Source of the DNA: Scytonema sp035967975
GTDB lineage: Bacteria > Cyanobacteriota > Cyanobacteriia > Cyanobacteriales > Nostocaceae
Length of the DNA: 64,000 bases
Direction: 5' to 3'
Assembly: GCA_035967975.1 (NCBI GenBank)
Contig: JAWQFQ010000021.1
Coordinates: 7,716 to 71,715 of the forward strand
Shown here: one piece after another, positions 8,653-17,495 of the stretch
How the letters are laid out: each line of letters begins with the position of its first letter
How positions within the stretch are numbered: the first letter of the stretch is position 1
Notes under the pieces: model-generated
The model's input: the letters and a program-made list of their open reading frames with translations, nothing else
Databases searched by the model: none
What the model was told of the DNA's origin: nothing
Made by a program: the position numbers and the translations under genes

Positions 8653-9038
8653 GGCTTTTTCCTCCTTTGAATCCGGTGGACTTCGTACCAGCCATTTTTG
8701 TGGTATTTCAAAACAATGGTCTTTGGCGTAAAGGTGATGAGGAATATATCCAGGAATATCAGCCCTGGTGTCCGTCGAGGTTGGACTTGTTCCATTGTGA
8801 CATCTTCGTAGTTATGCGGACGAAAGATGATTTCAAATGCCTCAAAATACGCCTGCGGAATCGCCACTATGATTTCACCCAGCACCCGTAGCCAATCCTT
8901 TAATGCTTCCGGGGTTTTTTGACGACCCGGTAATAGCAGTGCGATGCTGACACCAATCATGATATTTGCCAGACTGAAATCGGCGGTAAGCAGAAACCAG
9001 ATGACCAGTCGTAAGATTAGATTCAGATGCCCAACCAT
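8649..9038 (-). CDS. mrpE: Mrp-type antiporter subunit E
   Basis: The 129-aa protein has two N-terminal membrane segments, then the MnhE pattern IIVAIPQAYFEAFEIIFRP and a terminal block (TFTPKTIVLKYHKNGWYEVH) that fits the family motif around a conserved Thr-Pro. I chose ATG at 9038 because GGAAGGG lies 8 nt upstream; an earlier ATG at 9053 would add five residues and overlap mrpD further. Either way it overlaps the end of mrpD. Confidence 0.85.
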   Translation of the reverse strand: MVGHLNLILRLVIWFLLTADFSLANIMIGVSIALLLPGRQKTPEALKDWLRVLGEIIVAIPQAYFEAFEIIFRPHNYEDVTMEQVQPRRTPGLIFLDIFLITFTPKTIVLKYHKNGWYEVHRIQRRKKP

Positions 9039-10462
9039 ACAAATCCCTTCCAAAACAGCAGGAGCAATATCAGACTCATCACACCAATCAAATGCTCAAA
9101 TTCCTCATCTACACGCGGCAACTTGAGTGCCAATTGTTTAAAAATTAGGAAGTAAGCTAACCATCCTACGGCAATGGTTGCGAGGGGTTTGATGATATTT
9201 GTAACGGTATACGCCTCGTAATACACAACATTTGCCAGAATGAGTCCACCAATCAACAGGCTCACTCCAGCCCAGAAACCGGGGTTCATATCTGCTTTTC
9301 CCCCACGCGGCAGAAATATGAATTTGGCGAAGGATATTGCTGTTCCAATAGCCGCAATATTCATACCGATCACTTGCCAAGTTGCCAGATTTTTCGTGGT
9401 CAATACCTTCGCCCCAAAACCGGATAACATAGGAAAACCCGAAATGGAAAAGCTAGCTATGACTAAGGCAATCCAGACAGCAGTATTAATTGGCTTGTGT
9501 TGCAGTTCCTTTAGATTTCGGCTTGGTAAGACACCCGCTATCAAGAAGAGTGCTGATTTGACCAGTCCGTGGGTCAGCGCATAAAAACCACCTACGACCG
9601 GGGCGGCGAGGATAAAACCCAACTGCGAAATCGTATGAAACGCTAACATTCGCTTAGTATCCTTTTCAAAGACCGCATACAGCACTCCCAGAAGCGCGGT
9701 TCCAACTCCGAAAATTCTCACGATGGGGTCAACCTCATCCAGAATCAGAGCACAACGTACCAGAGGAAAGACGCCAGTTTTTACCACAACTCCCGACAGC
9801 AAGGCTGACACCGGCGTTTCCGATTCGGAGTGAGTCAATGGCAACCACAATCCTGATACAAAAATTCCCCCTTTTGTCAAGAGTGCCATAAAAATGAGGG
9901 CAAGCGCCTCCGGTGGTGCTCCGTGCAAACCTACAAACGCAAATGAATGATGCGCCTGGTAGACCAACACTGCGCCAACAAGATAAAAAAGCATTGCCAC
10001 GTTGCTAATAAAGAGATAGCGTAAGCCGACCCAAATCGAGCGATCGCTCCGGGGATAGGTAATCAAGAGAAACGCGGCAATACTGCTCACCTCTAACGCT
10101 ACGTATAAACTGATCAAATCTGAACAGACAAACGCAGCATTGACGCTACCATGCAAAATGATGGTTTGCGCGTAAAAAAAAGCTGTCTTATTGGTGTACC
10201 AACAATAAAGGAGGACCGCTGCCGTGACCAGTCCATTCGTTAATATAAAGTAGCCGCTCAACGAGTCAACTACTAATGTGACACCGAAATGATCGAGTAA
10301 CTTCAGTGTTAGTGGCGATCGCTCGACAAATAGCTGCAACGCATACCCGACCGACGTTAAAGCCACGCATATTGCGAGGTATTTGTCAAGTTTAGGAAGC
10401 AGATAAATGACGAACCCCAAAAAAAACGGTAGTGCAATCCATACAAGCGTAATCGTAGTCAT
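9023..10462 (-). CDS. mrpD: Mrp-type antiporter subunit D (NuoN/NdhD-like)
   Basis: The 479-aa protein has about 14 membrane helices and the proton_antipo_M fold. Visible are YVALEVSSIAAFLLITYPRS, the glutamate-bearing helix of NuoN/MrpD proteins, and THSESETPVSALLSGVVVKTG with the conserved Lys, then RMLAFHTISQLGF with the conserved His. It is the proton- or cation-pumping subunit. Many cyanobacterial mrp operons carry two such subunits; only one is present here. Its start overlaps mrpC by 4 nt. Confidence 0.9.
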   Translation of the reverse strand: MTTITLVWIALPFFLGFVIYLLPKLDKYLAICVALTSVGYALQLFVERSPLTLKLLDHFGVTLVVDSLSGYFILTNGLVTAAVLLYCWYTNKTAFFYAQTIILHGSVNAAFVCSDLISLYVALEVSSIAAFLLITYPRSDRSIWVGLRYLFISNVAMLFYLVGAVLVYQAHHSFAFVGLHGAPPEALALIFMALLTKGGIFVSGLWLPLTHSESETPVSALLSGVVVKTGVFPLVRCALILDEVDPIVRIFGVGTALLGVLYAVFEKDTKRMLAFHTISQLGFILAAPVVGGFYALTHGLVKSALFLIAGVLPSRNLKELQHKPINTAVWIALVIASFSISGFPMLSGFGAKVLTTKNLATWQVIGMNIAAIGTAISFAKFIFLPRGGKADMNPGFWAGVSLLIGGLILANVVYYEAYTVTNIIKPLATIAVGWLAYFLIFKQLALKLPRVDEEFEHLIGVMSLILLLLFWKGFVWLGI

Positions 10463-10794
10463 GGCGTATTGTTCTTCTCGATCTCGTTGCTTTCTAATGT
10501 TGGATTATCCCGCGCCAGTTTCATGACACCGACCAGCATTAAGGCTTGAATCGAAAAGCCGATTACAATTGCCGTTAATATAACCGCCTGGGGAACTGGG
10601 TCGGAGTAAGCTCCCTTTTTGAGGTCTGACACAATTGGTGTGAATAATCCCTCTCGCGATGCAACTAGTACGTAATAGGCGATCACCCCCGTACTCATGA
10701 CATCCATAGAGATAATCTTCATCACAAGGTTTTTTTTCAGGATGATGCCGAAAAATCCGCATAATATTGTTGCGAATATGCATGCTTCTAACAC
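10459..10794 (-). CDS. mrpC: Mrp-type antiporter subunit C (NuoK-like)
   Basis: The 111-aa protein has three membrane helices and the NuoK/MrpC pattern, with the end of helix 3 reading DPVPQAVILTAIVIGFSIQA. It is the first gene of the operon running C-D-E-F-G-A'-B on the minus strand, with overlaps or gaps of at most 3 nt throughout, so one transcript is expected. The promoter should lie in 10795-11100. Confidence 0.88.
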   Translation of the reverse strand: MLEACIFATILCGFFGIILKKNLVMKIISMDVMSTGVIAYYVLVASREGLFTPIVSDLKKGAYSDPVPQAVILTAIVIGFSIQALMLVGVMKLARDNPTLESNEIEKNNTP

Positions 10795-11090
10795 GGAATT
10801 TGCCTGTCAGGTAAGGGTTGCTCGTATATTATTCTTAATAAATATACTATTTTTCACACATTAGCTTTCATTGATAACTGTTGTCAACACCATAACCAGT
10901 TTTTTGGAGTCAAACCTTCATCATTTTTTTTTACCATTTATGACATAATGAGAGTTTGGAGTGATGGTTTGAAACTCATATTTTAGTCTGAAACCTTTGT
11001 CATATATAAGTTTGTCTTTTTCAAGGCTCTAATTTTGGTGAAGGTATTGTTCAAGGTATCAAGCTTTTTGAAACCTTTCACTTATTACAT

Positions 11091-11159
11091 TTATGGTTAC
11101 TATAAGAAATTTCAAGGAAAGCTCTTATGGTTACTATAAGAAATCTCAAAGAAAGCTCT
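11091..11159. repeat. tandem duplication, unit about 35 bp
   Basis: Two adjacent copies of TATGGTTACTATAAGAAA followed by a TCAAGGAAAGCTCT-like end, differing at two positions. They are too few to call a satellite and may double a regulatory site upstream of mrp. Confidence 0.7.
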
Positions 11160-11246
11160 GCTAGAAACAGCAAAAAGACGACAAATTGAGGTGATTTCAC
11201 TTTGCACGCCCTTAAGGATATCACAGTTGAAGTTAAACAGTTATTT

Positions 11247-11279
11247 AGAAACCCGGTATCTCGGAGATACCGGGTTTCT
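11247..11279. repeat. dispersed AAACCCGG hairpin repeat, copy 2
   Basis: A perfect 15-bp stem, AGAAACCCGGTATCT with its reverse complement, around the loop CGG. It is nearly identical to the copy after pecF at 18136. Confidence 0.8.
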
Positions 11280-11405
11280 ACGCCCCTGACAAACCTTTAT
11301 GCGTTCTTTTATTCTTATCGAGGTCAGTAGAACTAACTGATGCTCAATGTAAGCGCAGATGCTGTTACTCTAATAAATTAAGAGTAAACACAAACTAATT
11401 AGCCG

Positions 11406-12128
11406 ATGAATACCATAAATCCATTACTTTTTTATACCAACCGCAACTGTCCCTATGCTCAACGTAGTTGGCTAACACTGCTCGAACTTCAAGTGGATTT
11501 TGATGATCACGAAATTGAGCTAGGCTTAGATAATAAAACCGACTGGTTTCTCACTCTCAATCCTAATGGAACTGTGCCAGTCATCAAGCATGGGGAGACT
11601 GTAGTTTATGAATCCTTGGTGGTCAACGAATACTTATGTGAAGTGTTTGGCGACAATGGGATTACCCTTATACCTAATGAGCCAGCAGCGCGATCGCGTG
11701 TAAGAATCCTCATGAACCGTTGTGACTCAAAGTTCGTAAAGCTCTCCTACAGCTATCTTTCTCACAAGCCTACTGCTGAAGTTGACTCAATGACAAAAGA
11801 TGACCAGCTGCGTACTCACTTAGAGTCCGAGTTACGATTTCTGGACAATGCGATTAGCTCTGCTGGTGGTCCGTATTTTATGGGAAAAACTGTGAGTCTT
11901 GTAGATATCGCATATATACCTTTCTTTGAAAGGATCAGTGTAGCGTTAGCTCACTGGAAGGACTTTGACATGACTCGTCTTAGAATAGAGCACCTAAATA
12001 CCTGGTTTGAGGTTATGTCAAACCGAGAATCTACTCAAAAAACGAGTCTGACATCAGAACGCATTCTAGAACTGTACTCTCGTTTTTTAAATTTGGACTA
12101 CTTTAAGCGTGTTGGTATAGCGCAATAA
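11406..12128 (+). CDS. glutathione S-transferase family protein (Cys-type)
   Basis: The 240-aa protein starts with a thioredoxin-fold N domain carrying NCPYAQRS (Cys15), the Cys-type active site of omega-like and lambda-like GSTs, then NPNGTVPVIKHG with the cis-Pro and YESLVVNEYL, the glutathione-binding ES pair. The helical C domain (about 90-215) has GPYFMGKTVSLVDIAYIPF. Cys-type GSTs usually act as thioltransferases or reductive deglutathionylases rather than conjugating enzymes. It is monocistronic. Confidence 0.88.
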   Translation: MNTINPLLFYTNRNCPYAQRSWLTLLELQVDFDDHEIELGLDNKTDWFLTLNPNGTVPVIKHGETVVYESLVVNEYLCEVFGDNGITLIPNEPAARSRVRILMNRCDSKFVKLSYSYLSHKPTAEVDSMTKDDQLRTHLESELRFLDNAISSAGGPYFMGKTVSLVDIAYIPFFERISVALAHWKDFDMTRLRIEHLNTWFEVMSNRESTQKTSLTSERILELYSRFLNLDYFKRVGIAQ

Positions 12129-12211
12129 TGAAACTATAACAATCGCCACTTGTGCAATGGTAAACTATCAGCTTTTGAATAATGGGAATTAAAGGTAGAT
12201 TTTAGAAGACG

Positions 12212-12913
12212 CTAAATTGTGTCTGGATCTATATTTAATTCCCGCAGTTTAGCAGCCAAGCGTTCCGCTTTTTGAGTTGCTTGTTCCGCTTTTTGAGTTG
12301 CTTGTTCTGCTATTTCTTCTGGTGTTAGTACAAGTTGACCTTCTGGTGTAAAAAATCGTAATAGTCCTTGATGAATTCCCAAATATAAACCTAATTGCTG
12401 ACTCCACAAATGTCCTTGAGAATTGGGTTCTAAGGGTTGATATTTACCATCTAATAAATGAAATCCTGCAAATTCTAGTGTATATGGATCGAACCAAAAA
12501 TAATCAGGTGTGCGAAAAGTATCTTGATAGATTTTTTTCTTTAAGTCTTTGTCGGTATTAGCGGTTGATTCCGAAAGAATTTCCAGAATCAAGTTAGGAT
12601 ATTTACCATCTTCTTCCCACACTACCCAACTTTTACGGGTTTTGCGTTCAGTTTCCAGCACAACAAAGAAATCTGGACCCCGAAAGTCTTCTGATTTTTT
12701 TTGGTGTGGGCTATAGTAAATGGTGAGGTTGCCAGCAGCGTAAAAATCATTTTTATCCCGCCACAACCATTTTAGACATTTGAGTAAGAGCATTATTTGC
12801 TCTAGATGTAATTCGCTTTCCAAGGGAGGTTCATCGCTATATAAATCACTAGGAGGAAAGATAACATCTTTTGAGATATCTTGGGTGGATTCTAGTTCTT
12901 TAGAAATAGTCAT
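12212..12913 (-). CDS. Uma2 family (DUF820) PD-(D/E)XK protein
   Basis: The 233-aa protein has the Uma2 layout: GPDFFVVLETERKTRKSW, then PNLILEILSESTANTDKDLK, with the Asp and Glu of the nuclease-like core, and PDYFWFDPYTLEFAGF. Cyanobacteria carry many such genes with no known role. The C-terminus adds a coiled coil with a repeated EQATQKAEQATQKAE segment. It is convergent with the GST gene and monocistronic. Confidence 0.88.
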   Translation of the reverse strand: MTISKELESTQDISKDVIFPPSDLYSDEPPLESELHLEQIMLLLKCLKWLWRDKNDFYAAGNLTIYYSPHQKKSEDFRGPDFFVVLETERKTRKSWVVWEEDGKYPNLILEILSESTANTDKDLKKKIYQDTFRTPDYFWFDPYTLEFAGFHLLDGKYQPLEPNSQGHLWSQQLGLYLGIHQGLLRFFTPEGQLVLTPEEIAEQATQKAEQATQKAERLAAKLRELNIDPDTI

Positions 12914-13190
12914 AGTTTGGAGTATGAAATTTATCGGGTTATTTTATTGTATCAATGGTAGAACGATTGCAAATATATCTCTAGTGAACACACACATTAT
13001 TTACGTAAGCGTTCAGCACTTCAGCCTTCAGCAGTAGCTTCGTGCGATCGCCTGTTTCCCTTGCATTTTCTAGTTGTTCCCTTGTCCCATTATAAACACT
13101 TCCATAGCTCATAAAAGCTCGACGCTGCGGTGCAAAGGGCTGAACGCTTACTTATTACCAATACTTGTCGGAAGCACGATAGTTGAGACC

Positions 13191-13370
13191 TCAGAAACCC
13201 GGTTTTGCAGAAGTGACTGGGTTTCTCATTTTCGCTTCACCGAGCAGTATTGCATTGCTTACCAAATACTGTTCAATCGCCTCTCGGATTAAATTCCGTA
13301 CAGTACATTTGTTTTCCTGAGTGAGATTTTTGAGTTGGCGCTTGACTTCTGGATGTATCTGTGGTTGGCG
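13191..13370 (-). pseudogene. truncated ribbon-helix-helix antitoxin remnant
   Basis: The minus strand reads QIHPEVKRQLKNLTQENKC, then TVRNLIREAIEQYLV, a clear RHH DNA-binding domain, but a TAA precedes it at 13373-13371 and no start codon lies between. The C-terminus runs into a degenerate AAACCCGG repeat (13195-13226). The 5' side abuts another inverted repeat (13378-13411). The gene looks cut down by repeat insertion or deletion, and no toxin gene remains. Confidence 0.55.
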
Positions 13371-13377
13371 TTATTGT

Positions 13378-13411
13378 TCGTAGTTGCGATGCATGCGCTA
13401 AAGCGCAACTA
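13378..13411. repeat. inverted repeat GTAGTTGCG ... CGCAACTAC
   Basis: A 9-bp perfect inverted repeat around a loop containing GATGCATGCGCTAAAG. A related sequence lies at about 6790-6850. Confidence 0.55.
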
Positions 13412-14210
13412 CTAGCCTCATTCTTTTAAAAATGAGAAAACTGAAAAATCGTCTTTACTTAAGTTTACGTATCTTTACAACCGTTCCTTGCACCCAAGCC
13501 TTGATAAATCTGGACAAGATTGTTTTCAATAGCTTGTGTTTGCTGGAAAATTGGTGCTTTTGGAGATTTGTCATTTAACTCAGTAGAAAATCCTCAAAAT
13601 TGTTATATAAAATACAGATTTTTCAAAATTTTTAAGAAATGTTACTCATAAATTAAAAATCTGGATCTACCTAATTACAGACAAGAAAGGTATCAAAAAA
13701 AAGATTCTCATTCTTGAGTAGGTATGTAATTTACTGTCGTTACATTATCCTAAGTGTCAACTGTAGAGCTTTCCGAGTGTCAAAATTCCATAATTTAACA
13801 GTGATATTTATTACATCTAATTAGATGCCTATCTAATTAGATGAAGATAAATAAAGAAAATTTTTCAATTGTAAACCTATCGGTAAGTGAATTTAACCCA
13901 AAGCTGGACTGACAAATAACTTGAGTTCAAAGTTGTCATGTTTTACATTCATTCATAAAATTTAAGAAAAAAGTGACTAAAGCAGTAGATAAAATACCAA
14001 CAAGGTTAAAAACGCAATCAAAAATCAAGCAAAAGCTAAAAACTAATAGGCAATAATTGCACATTAATATTAAGTATTTTGTATGGCTTATATTTGCAAT
14101 TGTTGCTGAATGTTTCTATGCTTTTGACTTAATCAATAGATTGCTACTGAACCTTAAAGAAGCTGGTTTACAGCTTGAATGAGATGCAATGAAATTGAGG
14201 AGAAATAGAG
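13412..14210. promoter_or_regulatory. pec operon upstream region with paired palindromes
   Basis: These 799 bp before pecB contain no gene. At 13814-13827 is CATCTAATTAGATG, a perfect palindrome, and at 13831-13842 is ATCTAATTAGAT, the same core again, with the two centres 16 bp apart. The pair lies about 370 bp before the pecB start and is a candidate operator for a dimeric regulator. The remainder is AT-rich and probably a long leader; a GAGGAG ribosome site precedes the pecB ATG. Confidence 0.5.
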
Positions 14211-14729
14211 ATGCTAGATGCTTTTTCTAAAGTTGTTGAACAAGCTGACAGAAAAGGTTCTTACCTGAGCGAAGATGAAATTAACGGGCTTTCATCATTA
14301 GTTGCAGACAGCAATAAGCGTTTAGATGTTGTTAATCGACTCACCAGTAACGCTTCCTCAATTGTGGCAAATGCATATCGTTCTTTGGTAGCTGAACGTC
14401 CTGAAGTTTTTAATGCTGGTGGTGCTTGCTTCCACAACCGCAATCAGGCTGCTTGTATCCGTGACTTAGGATTTATTCTGCGCTATGTTACCTATTCTGT
14501 ATTAGCAGGTGATGCTAGTGTTATGGACGATCGCTGCTTGAATGGTCTGCGTGAAACTTATCAAGCTTTAGGAACTCCCGGTGATGCAGTCGCTTCTGGA
14601 ATCAAAAAGATGAAAGATGCTGCTATCAACATCGCTAATGACTCCAACGGTATTACCCAAGGGGACTGCAGCCAACTCATGTCTGAAGTGGCTAGCTATT
14701 TCGACCGTGCTACTAATGCAGTTGTTTAG
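14211..14729 (+). CDS. pecB: phycoerythrocyanin beta subunit
   Basis: This 172-aa phycobiliprotein has chromophore cysteines Cys82 (QAACIRDLG) and Cys153 (TQGDCSQL), each expected to hold phycocyanobilin. The differences from the neighbouring CpcB (GGACFHNRN in place of GGNAYTNRR, CIRDLGF in place of CLRDMEI) mark it as PecB, as does the following isomerising lyase pair pecE/pecF. Residue 72 is Ala, while CpcB here has Asn72, the residue that is N-methylated in phycobiliprotein beta subunits. It is the first gene of pecBACEF. PEC sits at the far end of phycobilisome rods and extends absorption to about 570 nm in low light. Confidence 0.95.
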   Translation: MLDAFSKVVEQADRKGSYLSEDEINGLSSLVADSNKRLDVVNRLTSNASSIVANAYRSLVAERPEVFNAGGACFHNRNQAACIRDLGFILRYVTYSVLAGDASVMDDRCLNGLRETYQALGTPGDAVASGIKKMKDAAINIANDSNGITQGDCSQLMSEVASYFDRATNAVV

Positions 14730-14799
14730 TAACACCTTTTCAATTACCCAAACTGATTTTTAGTCATTTCAAAGACAAATATTGGAGAAGCACAGACCT

Positions 14800-15288
14800 A
14801 TGAAAACCCCATTAACTGAAGCGATCGCCACTGCTGATATTCGCGGTTCTTATCTGAGCAACACCGAATTACAAGGCGTTTTTGGTCGTTTTAACCGCGC
14901 CCGTGCAGGTTTGGACGCAGCAAAAGCATTTGCTCAAAATGGTAAAAAATGGGCAGAAGCAGCAGCAAATCACGTCTATCAAAAATTCCCTTATACCACC
15001 CAAATGCAGGGACCTCAATACGCTTCCACTCCAGAAGGAAAATCTAAGTGCGTGCGAGATATCGACCACTATCTCCGCACCATTAGCTACTGCTGTGTGG
15101 TGGGTGGAACTGGTCCTTTGGATGAGTATGTTGTTGCAGGTTTAAACGAACTCAACAGCGCTCTTGGTTTGTCTCCTAGCTGGTATGTAGCTGCGCTAGA
15201 ATTTGTCCGCGACAATCACGGTTTGAAAGGTGATGCGGCTGGTGAAGCCAACACCTACATCAACTATGCAATTAATGCGTTGAGCTAA
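14800..15288 (+). CDS. pecA: phycoerythrocyanin alpha subunit
   Basis: This 162-aa phycobiliprotein has chromophore Cys84 (KSKCVRDIDHYL). In PecA this Cys carries phycoviolobilin, made and attached by PecE/PecF, both encoded downstream. I start at ATG 14800 because it matches the conserved MKTPLTEAI start and has GGAGAAG upstream; an in-frame ATG at 14782 would add six residues not seen in the family. It follows pecB by 70 nt, and the subunits pair into the alpha-beta building block of the disc. Confidence 0.96.
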   Translation: MKTPLTEAIATADIRGSYLSNTELQGVFGRFNRARAGLDAAKAFAQNGKKWAEAAANHVYQKFPYTTQMQGPQYASTPEGKSKCVRDIDHYLRTISYCCVVGGTGPLDEYVVAGLNELNSALGLSPSWYVAALEFVRDNHGLKGDAAGEANTYINYAINALS

Positions 15289-15321
15289 TCGTACTGCACC
15301 AGTAAAACAATAATACACAGT

Positions 15322-15448
15322 CCTTTGCTAATGGCTAATGGCTAATGGCTAATGGCTAATATCTGAGTTAGCACTTAGCAATTAGCAATTAGCCATTCAT
15401 CATCAGCGAGGAATTGACGATTAGCAATTAACAATTAGCAATTAGCAA
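15322..15448. repeat. self-complementary short tandem repeats between pecA and pecC
   Basis: The left half is repeats of GCTAATG, and the right half is repeats of TTAGCAA and TTAGCCATT, which pair with the left half. The transcript can form a long imperfect hairpin. There is no CRISPR-like spacer structure. Confidence 0.75.
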
Positions 15449-15466
15449 ACTAGGAGCCATAAAACA

Positions 15467-16300
15467 ATGACTAGTGCAGTCATAGAACGACTAGGAATTA
15501 GAGATTTGGTTGGGACAAAAGCTGAATTGCGTCCTAACTGGAGTGAAGACGATTTGCAATTGATATTTCGAGCTGCTTACGAACAGGTTTTCGGACGTCA
15601 GGGAGTCTATGGAAGTCAAAAGTTCGCAACCGCTGAAGCTTTGTTGCGGAACGGTAAAATCAGTGTCCAACAATTTATTGAGATTTTAGCTAAATCCGAA
15701 TTTTACAAAGAGTGCTTTTTCCACAATAACTCTCAAGGACGTTTTATCGAGTTAAACTACAAGCATTTACTCGGACGTGCTCCCTACGACCAGTCAGAAA
15801 TTGCTTACCATGTAGACCTCTACGCTTCTCGCGGCTATGATGCAGAAATAGATTCCTACATCTACAGCCCAGAATACGAAAGCGCCTTTGGAACTTCTAC
15901 TGTTCCCTATCATCGTGGATTTAAATCCATTCCAGGTATGAAAACGGTAGGCTTTAACCGGATATTCACCCTTTACCGTGGGAACGGTAACAGCGATAAC
16001 GCTCAATATGGTGGGAAAAATTCGCGTTTGCGCTCGAAAGTCTCAATGAATCTAGCAAACATGATTGTTCCACCAACATCAGCTTCAGGTGGTTCTGGAA
16101 CCACACCATCACTCGTCAGTTCTCCTACACGAGGAGATAATCGTGTATTTGTCATTGAAGCCATCCTCGGCGGACAAAACACCAATGTAGCAGTGCGTCG
16201 TAGTAGACAAGTTTATACTGTACCCTACGAACGACTTTCCGCCACATACCAAGAAATCCACAAGCGCGGCGGTAAGATAGTCAATATTTCACAAGCATAA
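15467..16300 (+). CDS. pecC: phycoerythrocyanin-associated rod linker
   Basis: The 277-aa protein has an N-terminal PBS-linker domain (about residues 15-160: EQVFGRQGVYGSQKF, FIELNYKHLLGRAPYD) and a C-terminal CpcD-like domain (about 225-277: RVFVIEAILGG ... VPYERLSATYQEI). It joins the PEC hexamer to the phycocyanin rod. TAGGAG stands before the ATG. It is highly similar in layout to CpcC in this window. Confidence 0.93.
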   Translation: MTSAVIERLGIRDLVGTKAELRPNWSEDDLQLIFRAAYEQVFGRQGVYGSQKFATAEALLRNGKISVQQFIEILAKSEFYKECFFHNNSQGRFIELNYKHLLGRAPYDQSEIAYHVDLYASRGYDAEIDSYIYSPEYESAFGTSTVPYHRGFKSIPGMKTVGFNRIFTLYRGNGNSDNAQYGGKNSRLRSKVSMNLANMIVPPTSASGGSGTTPSLVSSPTRGDNRVFVIEAILGGQNTNVAVRRSRQVYTVPYERLSATYQEIHKRGGKIVNISQA

Positions 16301-16302
16301 CA

Positions 16303-16368
16303 AGTAAAAAGTAAAAAGTAAAAAGGCAAAAGAAATTATCTCTTTTTACTTTTTACTTTTGCTTTTTT
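16303..16368. repeat. self-complementary AAGTAAA repeats between pecC and pecE
   Basis: Repeats of AAGTAAA and GGCAAAAG on the left are answered by CTTTTTACTTTTTACTTTTGC on the right, so an A/U-rich hairpin can form just before pecE. Confidence 0.75.
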
Positions 16369-16377
16369 CCAAGACTT

Positions 16378-17151
16378 ATGACAATCACTCAACATACCGA
16401 ACCAATTCTTTCACCAGAAACAGCCATTGCTGGGCTTGACAGTGAAGATAATCAGATTCGCTATTATGCTGCTTGGTGGCTAGGGAAGCATCAGGTACAA
16501 TCTGGTTGTACGGCGCTGTGCGAGGCTCTGTTTGACGATCGCTATCGCATTCCTTCAGGAGGGTATCCCCTACGTCGTCAAGCAGCAAGGGCGTTAGGTC
16601 AACTCAAAAATCCGCAAGCAGTACCCTCGTTAATCGCAGCACTCGAATGTGATGAGGATTTGCGCTTGCGAGAAGCCGTTATTCAAGCCCTAGCAGCTAT
16701 TGGCGATCGCAGGGCTGTTGACCCCCTGTTGAATCTTCTGCAATCAAGTCAAGAAAAACCATTAGAAGCCTTGATTGAAGCTCTAGCCGCTTTACAAGTT
16801 TGGTCAGTACGTTCTGAAGTTGAGACTTTTCTCAATCATCCTTCCGAACGAGTACAATGTGCCGTAGCTCGCTACTTGTATCTTTTGACCCAGCAACCCC
16901 ACTATCTCGAACGCATTCTTCACAATCTCAACCACGAGAATATGTATTTGCGCTGGGCTGCTGTTTTTGATTTGGGTGCGGTCGGTCATCGACAGGCGAT
17001 CGCAGCTATTCTCACAGCAAAAGTTCCCAATAGTTTAAAGCTGCTCAATCTCAAGAGAATTCTGGAATCCGTTTTAGACAGTGATAACTGTGATGGAGAA
17101 ATACCCAAGATACTTTTTAAAGCGATTGATAATTTATTGATTCAACTGTGA
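16378..17151 (+). CDS. pecE: phycoviolobilin lyase-isomerase subunit PecE
   Basis: The 257-aa protein is built from HEAT-like repeats and carries YYAAWWLGK near residue 29, the motif shared by PecE and CpcE. With PecF it attaches phycocyanobilin to Cys84 of PecA while isomerising it to phycoviolobilin. GGYPLRRQAARALGQ and the later RRAVDPLLNLL repeats are visible. It is about 20 residues shorter than CpcE of the same window. Its place between pecC and pecF is the standard order. Confidence 0.93.
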   Translation: MTITQHTEPILSPETAIAGLDSEDNQIRYYAAWWLGKHQVQSGCTALCEALFDDRYRIPSGGYPLRRQAARALGQLKNPQAVPSLIAALECDEDLRLREAVIQALAAIGDRRAVDPLLNLLQSSQEKPLEALIEALAALQVWSVRSEVETFLNHPSERVQCAVARYLYLLTQQPHYLERILHNLNHENMYLRWAAVFDLGAVGHRQAIAAILTAKVPNSLKLLNLKRILESVLDSDNCDGEIPKILFKAIDNLLIQL

Positions 17152-17156
17152 TGAAT

Positions 17157-17268
17157 AGGGGAATAGGCAATGGGGAATAGGCAATGGGGAATAGGCAATA
17201 GGCAATGGGGAATAGGCAATAGGCAATGGGGAATGGCAATAGGCAATGGGGAATAGGCAATAGGTTTC
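17157..17268. repeat. short tandem repeats (GGGGAATAGGCAAT) between pecE and pecF
   Basis: Many alternating copies of GGGAATAGGCAAT and AGGCAATGG in one orientation only, so unlike the other pec/cpc gaps this one cannot fold on itself. The 344-bp gap (17152-17495) holds no gene; its right part contains CCTGCGGGAACGACTGCGCC. Confidence 0.75.
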
Positions 17269-17495
17269 TAGAATATTAAGGTGTACTGAGTTTTTTTCAA
17301 AAATCACATAGGAGTCTCATAGCCGATATCATATCCTTTGAGCATAACCATAATAAAACTTTCTTAACTTCTTAGTGCCTTTGCGTCTACCCTGCGGGAA
17401 CGACTGCGCCCTTATGCGTGAGTTTTATTCAAGGTATATAAGCGGACATGATATGAAATGCTAAATGCTTACACAGTTAGTTAAAAGAAAGATAC

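Larger units (their letters stand above)
10795..11405. other. divergent intergenic region, 611 bp
   Basis: This AT-rich stretch sits between mrpC (minus) and the GST gene (plus). It contains a tandem duplication of a 34-35 bp unit (11091-11159) and a dispersed AAACCCGG hairpin (11247-11279). Words related to AAACCTTT/AAAGGTTT occur several times at about 10910-11080 and could be regulatory. No ORF is credible. Confidence 0.5.
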
